Part shown: positions 29,663-38,969 of the stretch, one piece after another
Layout of the letters: each line of letters opens with the position of its first letter
Position numbering within the stretch: position 1 is the stretch's first letter
Source of the DNA: Azophilus sp965221465
GTDB taxonomy: Bacteria; Pseudomonadota; Gammaproteobacteria; Pseudomonadales; Azotimanducaceae
Length of the DNA: 64,000 bases
Assembly: GCA_965221465.1 (NCBI GenBank)
Contig: OZ244892.1
Span: 558,001-622,000 of the forward strand
Direction of reading: 5' to 3'
Position numbers and translations under genes: made by a program
The notes under the pieces: model-generated
Database searches by the model: none
What the model was told of the DNA's origin: nothing
What the model saw: only the letters and a program-made list of their open reading frames with translations

Positions 29663-30490
29663 TCAGTTCTGTGCTTCCGCGCTCTGCATAAACTCTCTAA
29701 GCCTGGGTGCCAAATCTTGTGATGCGAGTTCCGAGTAGAACACGCCGTGATCCGGGGCAATGTACGATGCGAATTGTGGATTGCGTTCCACCTCACGGAT
29801 GTGCCAGGGCATCACCCCATCATGTTCGGCGATGACAAAGAAGATAGGGCGTGTTACCCGCTTTAGCTTCTCTGGAATGTTGTCTCGAAACACAGCTCTG
29901 TATCCCCATGCCCAGTTTTCACCGGCTTTGAGCGTTGCGATCAGCTCCCGGTGCACAAGCACAGGGGGCAGTTGAATGTGTGGCGCCAATTCGAGTCCGT
30001 TCGCGACCCGATTCCATGCGCGTAAAACATGGTCTCCGAGCGGATCACAGGGATTGGGATACGCATAGGTGCGCTCCAGCTCTTCGCCCTCTCCGGGGTC
30101 AGCTGCTGCAACACCATTCAGTGTGGCGGATATTGTTCGGCTGGGGGCTGCGCATGCAAGCTCCAGTGCAATTGATGCGCCCGTATGGTGGCCAAAGGTG
30201 TGAAACTTTTCTACACCCAGGGCATCGAGCGCTTCTAGAACAACGTTGCCAATGTACTCGATGGACGGTTCCGCACTGGGTTTAAAGCTTTCACCATAGC
30301 CCGGCGTGTCGATAGCAATGGTAGGGACGTTACCTGCCAGTGCCGTCATCAAGCTTTCATAAGACTCAGAGGATGACGCGGTCATGTGGAAGAGTATGAG
30401 AACCGGGCCCGCGCCGTCACTCTGCTTTCGGTAATGGATCTGCCCATCCGAAACGTCCACGTAGCCTTTCTTTATGTTCACTTCCGCCAC
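29663..30490 (-). CDS. Alpha/beta-hydrolase with His at the nucleophile position
   Basis: About 275 residues from GTG 30490, eight bases after GGAGG and four bases after the P450 stop. The fold is clear: LILFHMTASS (oxyanion loop), IAIDTPGYGES, then the nucleophile elbow FGHHTGASIALELA, and a distal His in YIAPDHGVF. The elbow is G-H-H-T-G, so the usual Ser/Asp/Cys nucleophile is His (about residue 102). Homologues with this HHTG elbow are known as unassigned hydrolases. The protein may use a non-classical mechanism or act as a lyase. Operon position suggests a C-C, C-N or ester cleavage after oxidation; this is inference. Confidence 0.85.
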   Translation of the reverse strand: MAEVNIKKGYVDVSDGQIHYRKQSDGAGPVLILFHMTASSSESYESLMTALAGNVPTIAIDTPGYGESFKPSAEPSIEYIGNVVLEALDALGVEKFHTFGHHTGASIALELACAAPSRTISATLNGVAAADPGEGEELERTYAYPNPCDPLGDHVLRAWNRVANGLELAPHIQLPPVLVHRELIATLKAGENWAWGYRAVFRDNIPEKLKRVTRPIFFVIAEHDGVMPWHIREVERNPQFASYIAPDHGVFYSELASQDLAPRLREFMQSAEAQN

Positions 30491-30494
30491 TTGC

Positions 30495-32066
30495 TTAACC
30501 TCCAACAGAGACCGAGGGCCGCTCCAACTTGACCTGCGCGTTTTGCATCAACTTGATGAGTACGGTGGCTTCCATTTGCGGTTTTGCTACCAGTTCCACG
30601 CGCTCCACCTGCCGCAGGAATTCTTCCAGGAATACTCTGAGTTCAAGCCTGGCCAGTCGAAAACCGAGGCAGAGGTGCTGGCCGACACCGAAGGTAAGGT
30701 GAGGATTGGGATGCCTTTTGATATCGAAGATGAGGGGCTGATCAAACACTTCCTCATCGAAGTTCGCTGAGGCATAGAGCAACACCAGTTTGTCTCCCGA
30801 CTTGATTGGCTGCCCTCCGAATTCATGGTCCCTTGTCGCGGTACGCATGGCGTTGTTTACGGGCAGGTAGTAGCGGAGGAACTCGTTGATCGCGACATTC
30901 AGATCAATTCCCGGCTCACGAAACTGCTCCATCAACTCAGGGTTCTGACCGAACTGGGTGACGATGTGTGCCAGCGTTGAGCGGGTTGTCTCGAGCGCCG
31001 CGACCGCAAGCTGCATGAACATGCTCGCGAATTCTTCCTGCGTTTGCTCTCTGCCGCCGATGCTCAGCATCGCAGATATGAGATCGGCACCTTCCTTGCC
31101 GCGCCTTAGTTCAGCATAGCTGAGTGCAAATCCTGCCAGTTCGCTCACGGCCTCAGCCAAGGCTTCAGGAGTTTCTTCGCTGGCCTTCACCATTCCATCT
31201 GCAAGACGAAGCAGTTTGGCGCGATCGCCTTTTGGTAGCTCCATGATTTTGCCGATGACGTTCAACGGCAAATGCGCGGCCACGTCGTAGACGAATTCCA
31301 CACCCTCCGGTTGAAATGCCGATTCAACCAACGACCTGCACTCGTCTCTTAGCCAGCCTTCCAAGTTTCTCAGTGAATCGTTGGTGAAGAAGCTCGAGAC
31401 AGCCCGGCGCATTTCGTTGTGCCGTGGCGGGTCAGTCGTGAGCATTGCACCCAGTGTTGGATCATCACTGCCCGTAAAGAAAGCGCCTTGCGCTGAGGAA
31501 TACGTGGCTGGATCGGAACAAATCGCAACGATGTCCTGGTATCGGGAAATGACCCAATAGCCTTCATGTTCTGTCAATGCGCGCCAGTAGACGGGATTGT
31601 GTTTGCGTAGATCGGCAAAGATCTCATGGCGCGCCGGATCCAAAAAGAGCTGCGGATCCTCCAAGGAAAAAATGTCGTGATCCGAGCTGCTTGCAGCCTG
31701 GTTCTCGGCCTTTTCGATGACTTGTGATACTTGCGGGGTTGGGCGCGATGGCGCCTCGCCACCCACGTGAACGATCATGCCATCAAGTTGTTCCGTCACT
31801 TCAATCTGACAGCTAAGGCGGCTTGTTGGCAACGCTCCGTCGGCAAACTCCAGCATGTTTGCTTCCAGCGCTTCCGGCTCGCCTAGCTGCTTCATCCAGT
31901 ACTCATCGAGAACGACATGGCAGGTCGCGCAACTACAGCTCCCGCCACACTCGGCCAGAATCCCGTCCACGCCTTCTGAATAGGCAGCCTGCATGAGCGA
32001 TTGTCCGGTTTCAGCCTGGACATCGATCTTCTCACCGCCATGGGTGACGAAAGTTACCTTGGCCAT
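30495..32066 (-). CDS. Ferredoxin-cytochrome P450 fusion
   Basis: 523 residues. Residues 1-105 are a plant/adrenodoxin-type 2Fe-2S ferredoxin with ligands C40, C46, C49 and C86 (AECGGSCSCATC, SRLSC). Residues 105-135 are a linker. Residues 135-523 are a P450: I-helix AALETTRSTLAH, ExxR in NEFLRY, and heme loop FGVGQHLCLG with Cys about 466. The ferredoxin sits at the N-terminus, supplying electrons in cis; a separate reductase would still be needed and none is nearby. It likely hydroxylates the pathway substrate in the cytosol. Start is ATG 32066, 17 bases after the PPOX gene. The unusual fusion order is the main point of interest. Confidence 0.95.
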   Translation of the reverse strand: MAKVTFVTHGGEKIDVQAETGQSLMQAAYSEGVDGILAECGGSCSCATCHVVLDEYWMKQLGEPEALEANMLEFADGALPTSRLSCQIEVTEQLDGMIVHVGGEAPSRPTPQVSQVIEKAENQAASSSDHDIFSLEDPQLFLDPARHEIFADLRKHNPVYWRALTEHEGYWVISRYQDIVAICSDPATYSSAQGAFFTGSDDPTLGAMLTTDPPRHNEMRRAVSSFFTNDSLRNLEGWLRDECRSLVESAFQPEGVEFVYDVAAHLPLNVIGKIMELPKGDRAKLLRLADGMVKASEETPEALAEAVSELAGFALSYAELRRGKEGADLISAMLSIGGREQTQEEFASMFMQLAVAALETTRSTLAHIVTQFGQNPELMEQFREPGIDLNVAINEFLRYYLPVNNAMRTATRDHEFGGQPIKSGDKLVLLYASANFDEEVFDQPLIFDIKRHPNPHLTFGVGQHLCLGFRLARLELRVFLEEFLRQVERVELVAKPQMEATVLIKLMQNAQVKLERPSVSVGG

Positions 32067-32083
32067 GCTGTTTTTCCGGCTCG

Positions 32084-32590
32084 CTAGTGGTTCGCGAGTT
32101 TGGTGCCGTCTGCGTAGTAGCGCTGATGCCAGATACCGGTGGGGTCTTCATCGCCAATCGGCGTTCGCCAGGACTTGATCCGACATTTGGCAAGGGTGAC
32201 TTTGTACAAGCCTCTCTGCTGATCATCTGTGCTCGTTACATAGGCTTCAGCTTCCTCGTCGGACGTGTAACGCTTCATCATGGTGAGAAAGAGGTCCCGC
32301 CATTCATCGTCCTCTCCAAGGTCATGGACGAGTTCCGCCTCACCCTCAATGATCATTTTGCGCATGGGTTGCGGGAGTTCGTCGATGCACAAGGCGACCC
32401 TCGGGTCTCTTCGGAGGCATCCGAACCATTCGGATTTCGCACGCGGGGTAAAGTAGATTTCACCGTCCTGGTGCAAAAATGAGATAGGTACTACGATCGG
32501 GCTCCCATCTTCGCGCGTGCACCCTAATCTCAAGCCGATTTTACGTTCATCCAAAAAAGCGACCTGTTCTTCATGGCTGAGTTTTGGCAT
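32084..32590 (-). CDS. Pyridoxamine 5'-phosphate oxidase-fold protein
   Basis: About 168 residues from ATG 32590, chosen because the upstream 16 codons look non-native and AAGGAAAC lies just before. Motifs: IGLRLGCTREDGSPIVVPISFLHQDGEIYF, then RDPRVALCIDE, the split-barrel strands that bind FMN or F420. Family members include flavin reductases and biliverdin/F420-type enzymes. In this operon it could supply reduced flavin or reduce an unsaturated intermediate, but substrate and cofactor are unknown. It lies 79 bases after the amidohydrolase. Confidence 0.8.
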   Translation of the reverse strand: MPKLSHEEQVAFLDERKIGLRLGCTREDGSPIVVPISFLHQDGEIYFTPRAKSEWFGCLRRDPRVALCIDELPQPMRKMIIEGEAELVHDLGEDDEWRDLFLTMMKRYTSDEEAEAYVTSTDDQQRGLYKVTLAKCRIKSWRTPIGDEDPTGIWHQRYYADGTKLANH

Positions 32591-32669
32591 GTGTTGTTTC
32601 CTTGTTTGATGTGTTTTGTGTTCGCCAGCGGCCTGCAAACCGTAGGTCCGCCGCGACCGTCAGGTCACG

Positions 32670-34391
32670 CTAGTTCGCGCCGCAGCCGACGACTTCGCCG
32701 GGCAGCCTACCTGTGGGTTCCATGCCTGGTTTCAAGATTTGCTTGCCGTTCACGACGACTGCATCGACGCCTTGGGCGTAAACAACCCGGCGCCAGTCTC
32801 CATTTGGCAACACGCTGTCGACGTCGTACTTGTCCCGCTGGTAGCCGAGTTCGTCGTAGTCGTAAACAAAGAGATCAGCCGCGTAGCCTTCCAGCAGCAA
32901 GCCTCGGTTGTGCAATCCCAAAGTGCGTGCCGGTAGAAAACTCAGCTTGGCATGCAAGTCTTCCAGGCTCATCTCGTCGGTTTCCCGCGTCATCCACATG
33001 ATTTGATCTGTAGAGTAGTGGCCGCCGTTCCAGAACTTCGGGTGCGCACCCCCGTCCGAGTTGCCGGGGAGGATTCTCTGATGCCGGATTACGTCCCCAA
33101 CTTCCTGTGGATCTCGACTCAGGGCTTGTGCCGCCAAGACGAAGTCCGCTTCAAGGTCTGTGGTAATGAGGATGTCGAGAAATAGATCCACCACTGGTTT
33201 GCCCAATTCAGAAGCAATGTGCTCCAAGTTGTGACCTTCGTACTTCGCGTACGCTTCAGCGCCATGCGCGTTCGACAACAAGTAGGTCTCGAGCGCACCG
33301 CCGGCACCCATCAACTCCCTGGGCGTGTATTCCTCTTTGAGCCGCTGTTGCCATTCCGGGTCGTTCACCTTAGCGATCTTGTCATTCAGCTCACCACAGG
33401 TGCTGAACTCGCGAAAAGCGGGCATCACGTCCCATACGTTGAATTCATAGGCCTTGATTTCATTCCAACCTCGAAGTGTCAGCGAACTCGCGTAGATCGG
33501 GAGCCCTTTCTCGTCCATTTCGTCCAGCCACGTCAGGAGCGACTTGTGGTAGTCGGGAAGCGCATCCAGAACGATTACGATATTGTGGATCACCGGTCGA
33601 CCACAACGTCGAGCCAACTCTTCGACGACCTGTCGGTTGTCAGCGTTGGGGGAGGATACGTTGGCTTGGATGACACCTTCACCGCGGTCTCGTAACACCT
33701 CCGACAGTTCATAGACCATTTCAATGTCCATGATGTCGGTCGGCATGGGCGTGCCATCGTAGTCACAGTGGCTGTTGTGCTCTCCGTGAAAGGAAAAAGC
33801 AAAACCAATCGCGCCATGATCCATGGCCTCGTTCAGCAACTCCTTCATTTGCTGCATTTCTTCGGGTGTCGCCGTGCGCGACTTGGCCGCCTCTATGCCC
33901 ATCACATAAATCAGTAGGGGATTGAGCGGCACGTACATGGCGAGGTTGATGCCGATGGGCATTTGCTTGAGGTGCGCCATCCACTGAGGAAAGGTCTCCC
34001 AATCCCAGGACATGGCTGTCCGCTGGGCATCGATGGGTACCTGTTCGGTGTTTGCCATCATCAGCATGTATCGCTCTTGATGGTCTGGCTTGCAGGGCGC
34101 AAAGCCGAAACCGCAATTGCCGCCGACGACGGTGGTTACGCCATGCCAACTGGAACTGGTGCAGTACGGGTCCCAGTGCAGCTGCGCGTCATAATGCGTG
34201 TGGGAGTCGATCACGCCCGGGGCCACGATCTTACGCCGTGCATCGATTGTTTCCGCAGCTTGATCTGCCGGGATGTTGGTGCTGATCTGTTTGATTACAC
34301 CATTCGAGATACCAATATCGCCTTTGTATCGCGGTGAACGCGTACCATCCACGATGGTGCCATTCTTAATGACCAGGTCATATTTGTTCAT
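32670..34391 (-). CDS. N-acyl-D-amino-acid deacylase-type amidohydrolase
   Basis: 573 residues from ATG 34391 with GAGG at good spacing. Motifs: DLVIKNGTIVDGTRSPRYKGDIGI at the start, then the metal HxH in GVIDSHTHYDAQ, HGVTTVVGGNCGFGFAPC, and later LPGNSDGGAHPKF with the metal Asp and C-terminal GYAADLFVYDYDEL. This is the D-aminoacylase branch of the amidohydrolase superfamily, which removes acyl groups from N-acyl-D-amino acids. It lies 30 bases after hyuB. Together with hyuAB it points to successive opening of a ring amide and hydrolysis of the resulting N-acyl or carbamoyl product (inference). Confidence 0.92.
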   Translation of the reverse strand: MNKYDLVIKNGTIVDGTRSPRYKGDIGISNGVIKQISTNIPADQAAETIDARRKIVAPGVIDSHTHYDAQLHWDPYCTSSSWHGVTTVVGGNCGFGFAPCKPDHQERYMLMMANTEQVPIDAQRTAMSWDWETFPQWMAHLKQMPIGINLAMYVPLNPLLIYVMGIEAAKSRTATPEEMQQMKELLNEAMDHGAIGFAFSFHGEHNSHCDYDGTPMPTDIMDIEMVYELSEVLRDRGEGVIQANVSSPNADNRQVVEELARRCGRPVIHNIVIVLDALPDYHKSLLTWLDEMDEKGLPIYASSLTLRGWNEIKAYEFNVWDVMPAFREFSTCGELNDKIAKVNDPEWQQRLKEEYTPRELMGAGGALETYLLSNAHGAEAYAKYEGHNLEHIASELGKPVVDLFLDILITTDLEADFVLAAQALSRDPQEVGDVIRHQRILPGNSDGGAHPKFWNGGHYSTDQIMWMTRETDEMSLEDLHAKLSFLPARTLGLHNRGLLLEGYAADLFVYDYDELGYQRDKYDVDSVLPNGDWRRVVYAQGVDAVVVNGKQILKPGMEPTGRLPGEVVGCGAN

Positions 34392-34421
34392 GTCTATTGC
34401 CTCAAATTGTTTGAGATGATT

Positions 34422-36542
34422 TCATGCTACTAGTTGGTTTTCCGTGCGGTCCAAGTGGGTTGCCTGCGTCCAGCTATCTGGCATGGTGCTGAAGCTTCTA
34501 TCGACGCCATCTACCACCACATCGACAAACAACATGCTGCCGTCCACGGGATCCAGGTAGCCAACGGCTTCAACCCCGTCGACTGTAGGTAAAAAGTTGC
34601 GCAACTGCGGACAGCCATCGGTCCAGTGATCTGGCGCGACTGCCAACACGCTACCGGTCTTTTCGCTAATGGCTCTACCCTCTTTTCTCACGATTCCAGG
34701 ATAGAGGGGCGAACAATCGGAGAGATCTCCGCGACTGACGGAATCATCAACTTCGCCACAGGGCTTAAGCGCGCCAAACGCCTTCGCAAGTCGGTCAGTT
34801 CGTAGATCCGCGCGTTTCCTCTCGGTAGCAGATGGATCACCCGAGACAACGCCGTATATTTCTAGCGCTTCCTGCTCGTCGATGCGCAAGGTCCGCAAGT
34901 CTGATTCAACTGAAGCCGGGTCACGATCCAGCGGGTCACCATACCCGCCTCCCGTTGCAACCTGCAAAACGAACTGCTCGTCAGGTAGAAGACTAAACCC
35001 GGATTCATGATCACTGAGCGGCCGTACACTGCCATCCGCCGAACGAATGTGAAGAACATTCCGAGCCCCTGGATAACCGCCCGCCGTACCAATCAGCGGA
35101 ATCCTGCATCGATTGGCAAAGATGGTGCCGGACAGCGCATCCGTACCCGACAATTTGTACTCGATCTCGAGCCCGGCGCCGGCGCGATAACAACCTGCGC
35201 CGTCACCGCCAGACATTTTCCGAATCTTCCGAGTCTCGATTTCGATGGGGTACCACGATTCGACAACCTCGATGTCGGGAAGCTCGAGAGCGCCACCGTT
35301 GCTGACCATCCAGCTGAATAGATCGTTGCCATCCCGATCGTTCGCACCCGATGCACCACTGGCACCACCGTCCATCATGAGCCAGCCATCGGGTTGGCCT
35401 TGCAGCCCAAGACCCGCCCAAGTGTGCAGAGCACTTGCGGAACCTGCTGCAGGCCCCGAAAGAAAGCGTCTTGCCTCGGCATCATCGGAAGCAGCAACGG
35501 CCTGCATGAGAGCCCGTATGCCCACCTCGACCGCATTGAAGGAAACCTCCACATGACCAAAACCGACCGGCGCAGGTGGTGAGCAATTCAAGATGCTCTG
35601 TTCGGGACAATGCACATCGAAGGTCTCGAAAAAGCCTCCGTTGTATGGCAGGTCCTGGCAGAGTACGTTGGCGATATCTACGCCGAGTTCACCTTTGACA
35701 ATGAAGGGTTTGCTGTTGAAAAAATGCGGTGCTTGGGGTGATGCACCCGTGAAGTCGAAATGCAGATGCCCTTCCTTCACCGTCAGTTTGCACGGTACGA
35801 CGAAGGTTTCGTCGTTCCACTCATTCCAACTGGTGGCTTCGTACACACCGTCTTCCAGCGCTTCAATTCGGCGGATGAGTTCGTTGCGAGTCAGCTCACA
35901 TAGATCATCAACCGCTTTCGCGAACGCGTCTCTACCGAGCTGGGCAACCACCTCTTGCAAGCTCTGTTGCGCGATATGACAACCTGCGATCAAGCCGCGC
36001 AGATCGATATTGACCAAATCGGACAAACGAATGTTGTTCAAGAGGAAATCCCACACATCGCGTCGCTCAACGCCATCGCGAATGGCGAGCACAGGCGGAA
36101 ATCGGACGGCTTCTTGATAGCACTCCGTCGCACCCGGTGCGAATGAGCCAGGCACCATGCCACCCATGTCCATCATGTGCGCTGTTGAAGCCACCCAGGC
36201 AGACAAGACATCGTCGCTGAACACCGGCTGGAGGATGAATACATCCTGTGGATGCAGGCCGCCCCCATTGTGTGGATCGTTCGCCATAAAGACGTCGCCT
36301 GCTTGAATGTCATCACCGTGGCGCTCGAGGGTTGCACTGATGGAATGGCTAGCGGCATAGAAGTGTGTTCGCGTCGCCCCGGCTCCCGTGATCAATCGTC
36401 CCTTACCATCGCAAATCATCACGCCGTAGTCTTTTGATTCGACCACTACCGGACTGATTGCCGTGCGCTCTATCGCGAGACCAGCCTCGTCACAAATCGC
36501 ATCTAACCGATTCCTCAAGACTTCCAAAAGGATAGTATTCAT
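34422..36542 (-). CDS. hyuB: HyuB/oxoprolinase-type hydantoinase subunit B
   Basis: 706 residues. Its ATG overlaps the hyuA stop (ATGA), indicating translational coupling. Family motifs are near the start (RLDAICDEAGLAIERTAISP, VMICDGKGRLI) and FMANDPHNGGGLHPQDVF. HyuB pairs with HyuA in ATP-dependent cleavage of hydantoins, 5-oxoproline or related cyclic amides; acetone carboxylase and caprolactamase subunits belong to the same superfamily. The tail beyond about residue 560 is less conserved and gives this protein extra length. The partner is clear; substrate class is not. Confidence 0.92.
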   Translation of the reverse strand: MNTILLEVLRNRLDAICDEAGLAIERTAISPVVVESKDYGVMICDGKGRLITGAGATRTHFYAASHSISATLERHGDDIQAGDVFMANDPHNGGGLHPQDVFILQPVFSDDVLSAWVASTAHMMDMGGMVPGSFAPGATECYQEAVRFPPVLAIRDGVERRDVWDFLLNNIRLSDLVNIDLRGLIAGCHIAQQSLQEVVAQLGRDAFAKAVDDLCELTRNELIRRIEALEDGVYEATSWNEWNDETFVVPCKLTVKEGHLHFDFTGASPQAPHFFNSKPFIVKGELGVDIANVLCQDLPYNGGFFETFDVHCPEQSILNCSPPAPVGFGHVEVSFNAVEVGIRALMQAVAASDDAEARRFLSGPAAGSASALHTWAGLGLQGQPDGWLMMDGGASGASGANDRDGNDLFSWMVSNGGALELPDIEVVESWYPIEIETRKIRKMSGGDGAGCYRAGAGLEIEYKLSGTDALSGTIFANRCRIPLIGTAGGYPGARNVLHIRSADGSVRPLSDHESGFSLLPDEQFVLQVATGGGYGDPLDRDPASVESDLRTLRIDEQEALEIYGVVSGDPSATERKRADLRTDRLAKAFGALKPCGEVDDSVSRGDLSDCSPLYPGIVRKEGRAISEKTGSVLAVAPDHWTDGCPQLRNFLPTVDGVEAVGYLDPVDGSMLFVDVVVDGVDRSFSTMPDSWTQATHLDRTENQLVA

Positions 36543-38635
36543 GCAGCCACCGAAATGACGTTTGCACTCTTGGCAGCAATAACCAGCGAACCAGATGCCT
36601 CGAATGCCGCGGCGCTATCGCCAGGCACCCAGATCGTTGTATCCACTGCATCGATGAGCGCAGGGCCCGTGATTTGAGCGCCTGGGCGCAGTGATTCGTA
36701 TTGGTATGCATTCACGGCCTGACGACCCACCCCTTCCTGATAGAGCGTTCGCGATGACAGGGGTTCTGGTTCTTCGGAACTGCCAGCACTTAGCTCTTCC
36801 AGCTCTACCCTTACCGTCTCACCGATGCCGATCGCCCGCAAAGAAACAAACTCAACCGGCGCCCCTGCGGCTAGCGCCGCTTCACTGTAGCGTTGGGCAT
36901 ATGCCTTCTTGAAAGCTTCCACTGCCCACTCGGCATCAAACGAAACGTTCGCTTCATCAACCTCGAGCGGCAGGGTCAACTCCCACTTCTGTCGGTAGAA
37001 TCGGAAGTCACCATAGACGCTGACGGATTGCTTTGACGCCTCAACGCCATCGTCAGAAAGATCTCCGCGCACTTCCTCTATCAGGGTTGCGATTTTCGCT
37101 ACGACACGCTCTACCTCACTCTCTTCCTGCAAGGGGAGCATGCGATCAACCAACGAGACTCTTTCTCTGCGCAAGTCAGCAACCGCCGCGCCAAATGCCG
37201 AAAAGACAGACGTCATGGGCGGAACGACGACCCGGCCCATGCCAAGATCAGCCGCCAATGCTGGCGCGAAGAGTGAGCCACAGCCACCGTAGCTCACAAC
37301 GGCCGTCTCACTCGGCCTGATGCCGCCTTGCGCCAAACGGGAACGTACAACGCGGCTCATTTCAGCCAGCGCAATCTGTCGAACCCCTTCGGCCGTCTGA
37401 GACGCATCCAGACCAATGCGCTCGCCGAGCTTTTCGCACGCTTGGGTGGCTGCATCCAGATCAAGGGCCACTCTGCCGCCGAGGAATAAGCTACCGTCGA
37501 TGTAGCCAAGCACGAGCAACGCATCAGTCACAGTCGGTTCCGTGCCGCCGCGCCCGAAACAAACAGGGCCCGGATTGGCTCGTGCCGATTGAGGCCCTAC
37601 TCTTAGGGCGCGACGCGCATCGACCCAGGCGATGGAGCCGCCACCCGCGCCGATGGACTCCACATCGACGGAAGGCTGCGCAGTGAAAATGCCGTTTATC
37701 TCACCACGCTGCCTGGTCATGGGCTGACCGTTTTCTATGACTGCAATGTCGATGCTGGTACCACCCATGTCCACTGTGAGCGCTTGAGCAATGCCTAGCG
37801 ATTCACACAAGGAACCGGCTGCAGCTGAACCGGCGGCCGGTCCGGAAGAGGCGAGGCCGAGGGGATTGCGCCGCGCATCATTGACGGTGACGGCCCCACC
37901 GGTGGTATGCATCAATAGCAGCGGCACCTGCATGCCAAGCGCCTTTAGCTGCGCCTCCAGTTCACTCACGCCGTCAATCGCATCCGCACAGTAAGCGTTT
38001 AGGGCTGCGGCCGAGCTTCGTTCGTATTCGCGCAACACTGGGAGCAAGCTGATACCGGAAAACACCGGCAATGACGGGAAGTGTTCCTTAAGCAACGCGA
38101 CAGCTGCCTGTTCATGTTGTGGATTACGAGACGACCAGATGAATGAAACGGCAAACACCTCGACCTGCTCTTGCTCCACGAGGCGTCTGGCCGCTTCGAC
38201 CAGTTCGGTCTCCGATAGAGGCCGCACCATCGTCCCACTGCGATCGATCCGCTCCCCAACCCCAGCAACGCAACTCTCTGTCACCGGCGCCCATGGGATC
38301 TGTGACCAACCGTCCTTGAAGCTGCGCTTGCCTCTTGCCGCGATGAGGTGTCCTTCAAAGCCGCGCGTGGTGATGAAGCCAACACGACGGCCACTCTTTG
38401 TGGCCAACACATTGGTCACCGCTGTTGTGCCCAGACCAAAGCGAACCACAGCCTGCATGACGGTTTGCAGAGGCTGACCCAGGAGGCGTGCAACGTTTCC
38501 CAAACCCTCCAGGACGCCCGCGCCAAAGTTCTGCGGCTGCGTGTAAGCCTTTGTTTTCCAACACTTAGTGCCGTCACCCAAGACCACATCGGTAAAGGTG
38601 CCGCCCACATCAACTCCGACTGCGTACTTCCCCAT
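36539..38635 (-). CDS. hyuA: HyuA/oxoprolinase-type hydantoinase subunit A
   Basis: 698 residues, normal length. It begins with the ATP-binding fold VGVDVGGTFTDVVLGDG, then GLGTTAVTNVLATKSGRRVGFITTRGFEG, and later LTVDMGGTSIDIAVIENG, all typical of HyuA. The subunit uses ATP to activate the cyclic amide. It is the first gene of a seven-gene minus-strand unit; the promoter is about 30 bases upstream, leaving a short leader with no clear Shine-Dalgarno. Its first 100 codons plus promoter are duplicated at 49.5-49.9 kb as a pseudogene. Confidence 0.93.
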   Translation of the reverse strand: MGKYAVGVDVGGTFTDVVLGDGTKCWKTKAYTQPQNFGAGVLEGLGNVARLLGQPLQTVMQAVVRFGLGTTAVTNVLATKSGRRVGFITTRGFEGHLIAARGKRSFKDGWSQIPWAPVTESCVAGVGERIDRSGTMVRPLSETELVEAARRLVEQEQVEVFAVSFIWSSRNPQHEQAAVALLKEHFPSLPVFSGISLLPVLREYERSSAAALNAYCADAIDGVSELEAQLKALGMQVPLLLMHTTGGAVTVNDARRNPLGLASSGPAAGSAAAGSLCESLGIAQALTVDMGGTSIDIAVIENGQPMTRQRGEINGIFTAQPSVDVESIGAGGGSIAWVDARRALRVGPQSARANPGPVCFGRGGTEPTVTDALLVLGYIDGSLFLGGRVALDLDAATQACEKLGERIGLDASQTAEGVRQIALAEMSRVVRSRLAQGGIRPSETAVVSYGGCGSLFAPALAADLGMGRVVVPPMTSVFSAFGAAVADLRRERVSLVDRMLPLQEESEVERVVAKIATLIEEVRGDLSDDGVEASKQSVSVYGDFRFYRQKWELTLPLEVDEANVSFDAEWAVEAFKKAYAQRYSEAALAAGAPVEFVSLRAIGIGETVRVELEELSAGSSEEPEPLSSRTLYQEGVGRQAVNAYQYESLRPGAQITGPALIDAVDTTIWVPGDSAAAFEASGSLVIAAKSANVISVAA

Positions 38636-38708
38636 GGTTCAGCTATTGAAAACTGACTGGGCCAACTATTACGCATTTGAAGATGTTTTGTCAACTTTTT
38701 CTGATTAT
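38309..38708. repeat. hyuA 5'-end direct repeat, left copy (in intact gene)
   Basis: Aligns with 49525-49925 in the same orientation, including the -35/-10 region, with about 85% identity by eye. Boundaries are approximate. The two copies flank the acyl-CoA dehydrogenase, TonB receptor, SDR, CAR, PPTase and phosphoesterase block. Confidence 0.85.
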
Positions 38709-38969
38709 ATCTCACTAAGATCCGGGATAATTTTAGACAATTGCATATTTTGCTTGCTTAACAACGGGTTACAACGGATGCTGGGCGTCCCCGACTTGAG
38801 CGCGCTGTCTTGCGCCGAGCGGCACCTGCGCGTCAAGTCGTCCCTTGGCAGCTAGCACACAGGCTATTGCCGAAACACAAACAACGCTAGAACTTGACGC
38901 GGGCAAATTGATTTCTCGGTAGTATTCACATTCAATTCGCGTGAACGCCCGAGTGAGGGGGATCCTAAG
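38636..38969. other. Divergent control region between hyuA and the acyl-CoA dehydrogenase
   Basis: 334 bases, AT-rich near hyuA and GC-rich toward the middle. It holds the hyuA promoter. For the plus-strand gene, TTGACG at 38894-38899 with TAGTAT at 38920-38925 is a weak candidate because the spacing (20) is long. A strong AGGGGG ribosome site lies at 38956-38961. No operator was identified. Confidence 0.45.
38666..38694 (-). promoter_or_regulatory. Sigma70-like promoter of the hyuA operon
   Basis: Read on the minus strand: TTGACA (38694-38689), a 17-base spacer, then TAATAG (38671-38666), 31 bases before the hyuA ATG. The -35 is perfect. The hexamer positions and the 17-base spacer are kept in the duplicated copy (TTGAAC, 17, TAATAT) despite sequence drift, which supports function. 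Confidence 0.6.
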
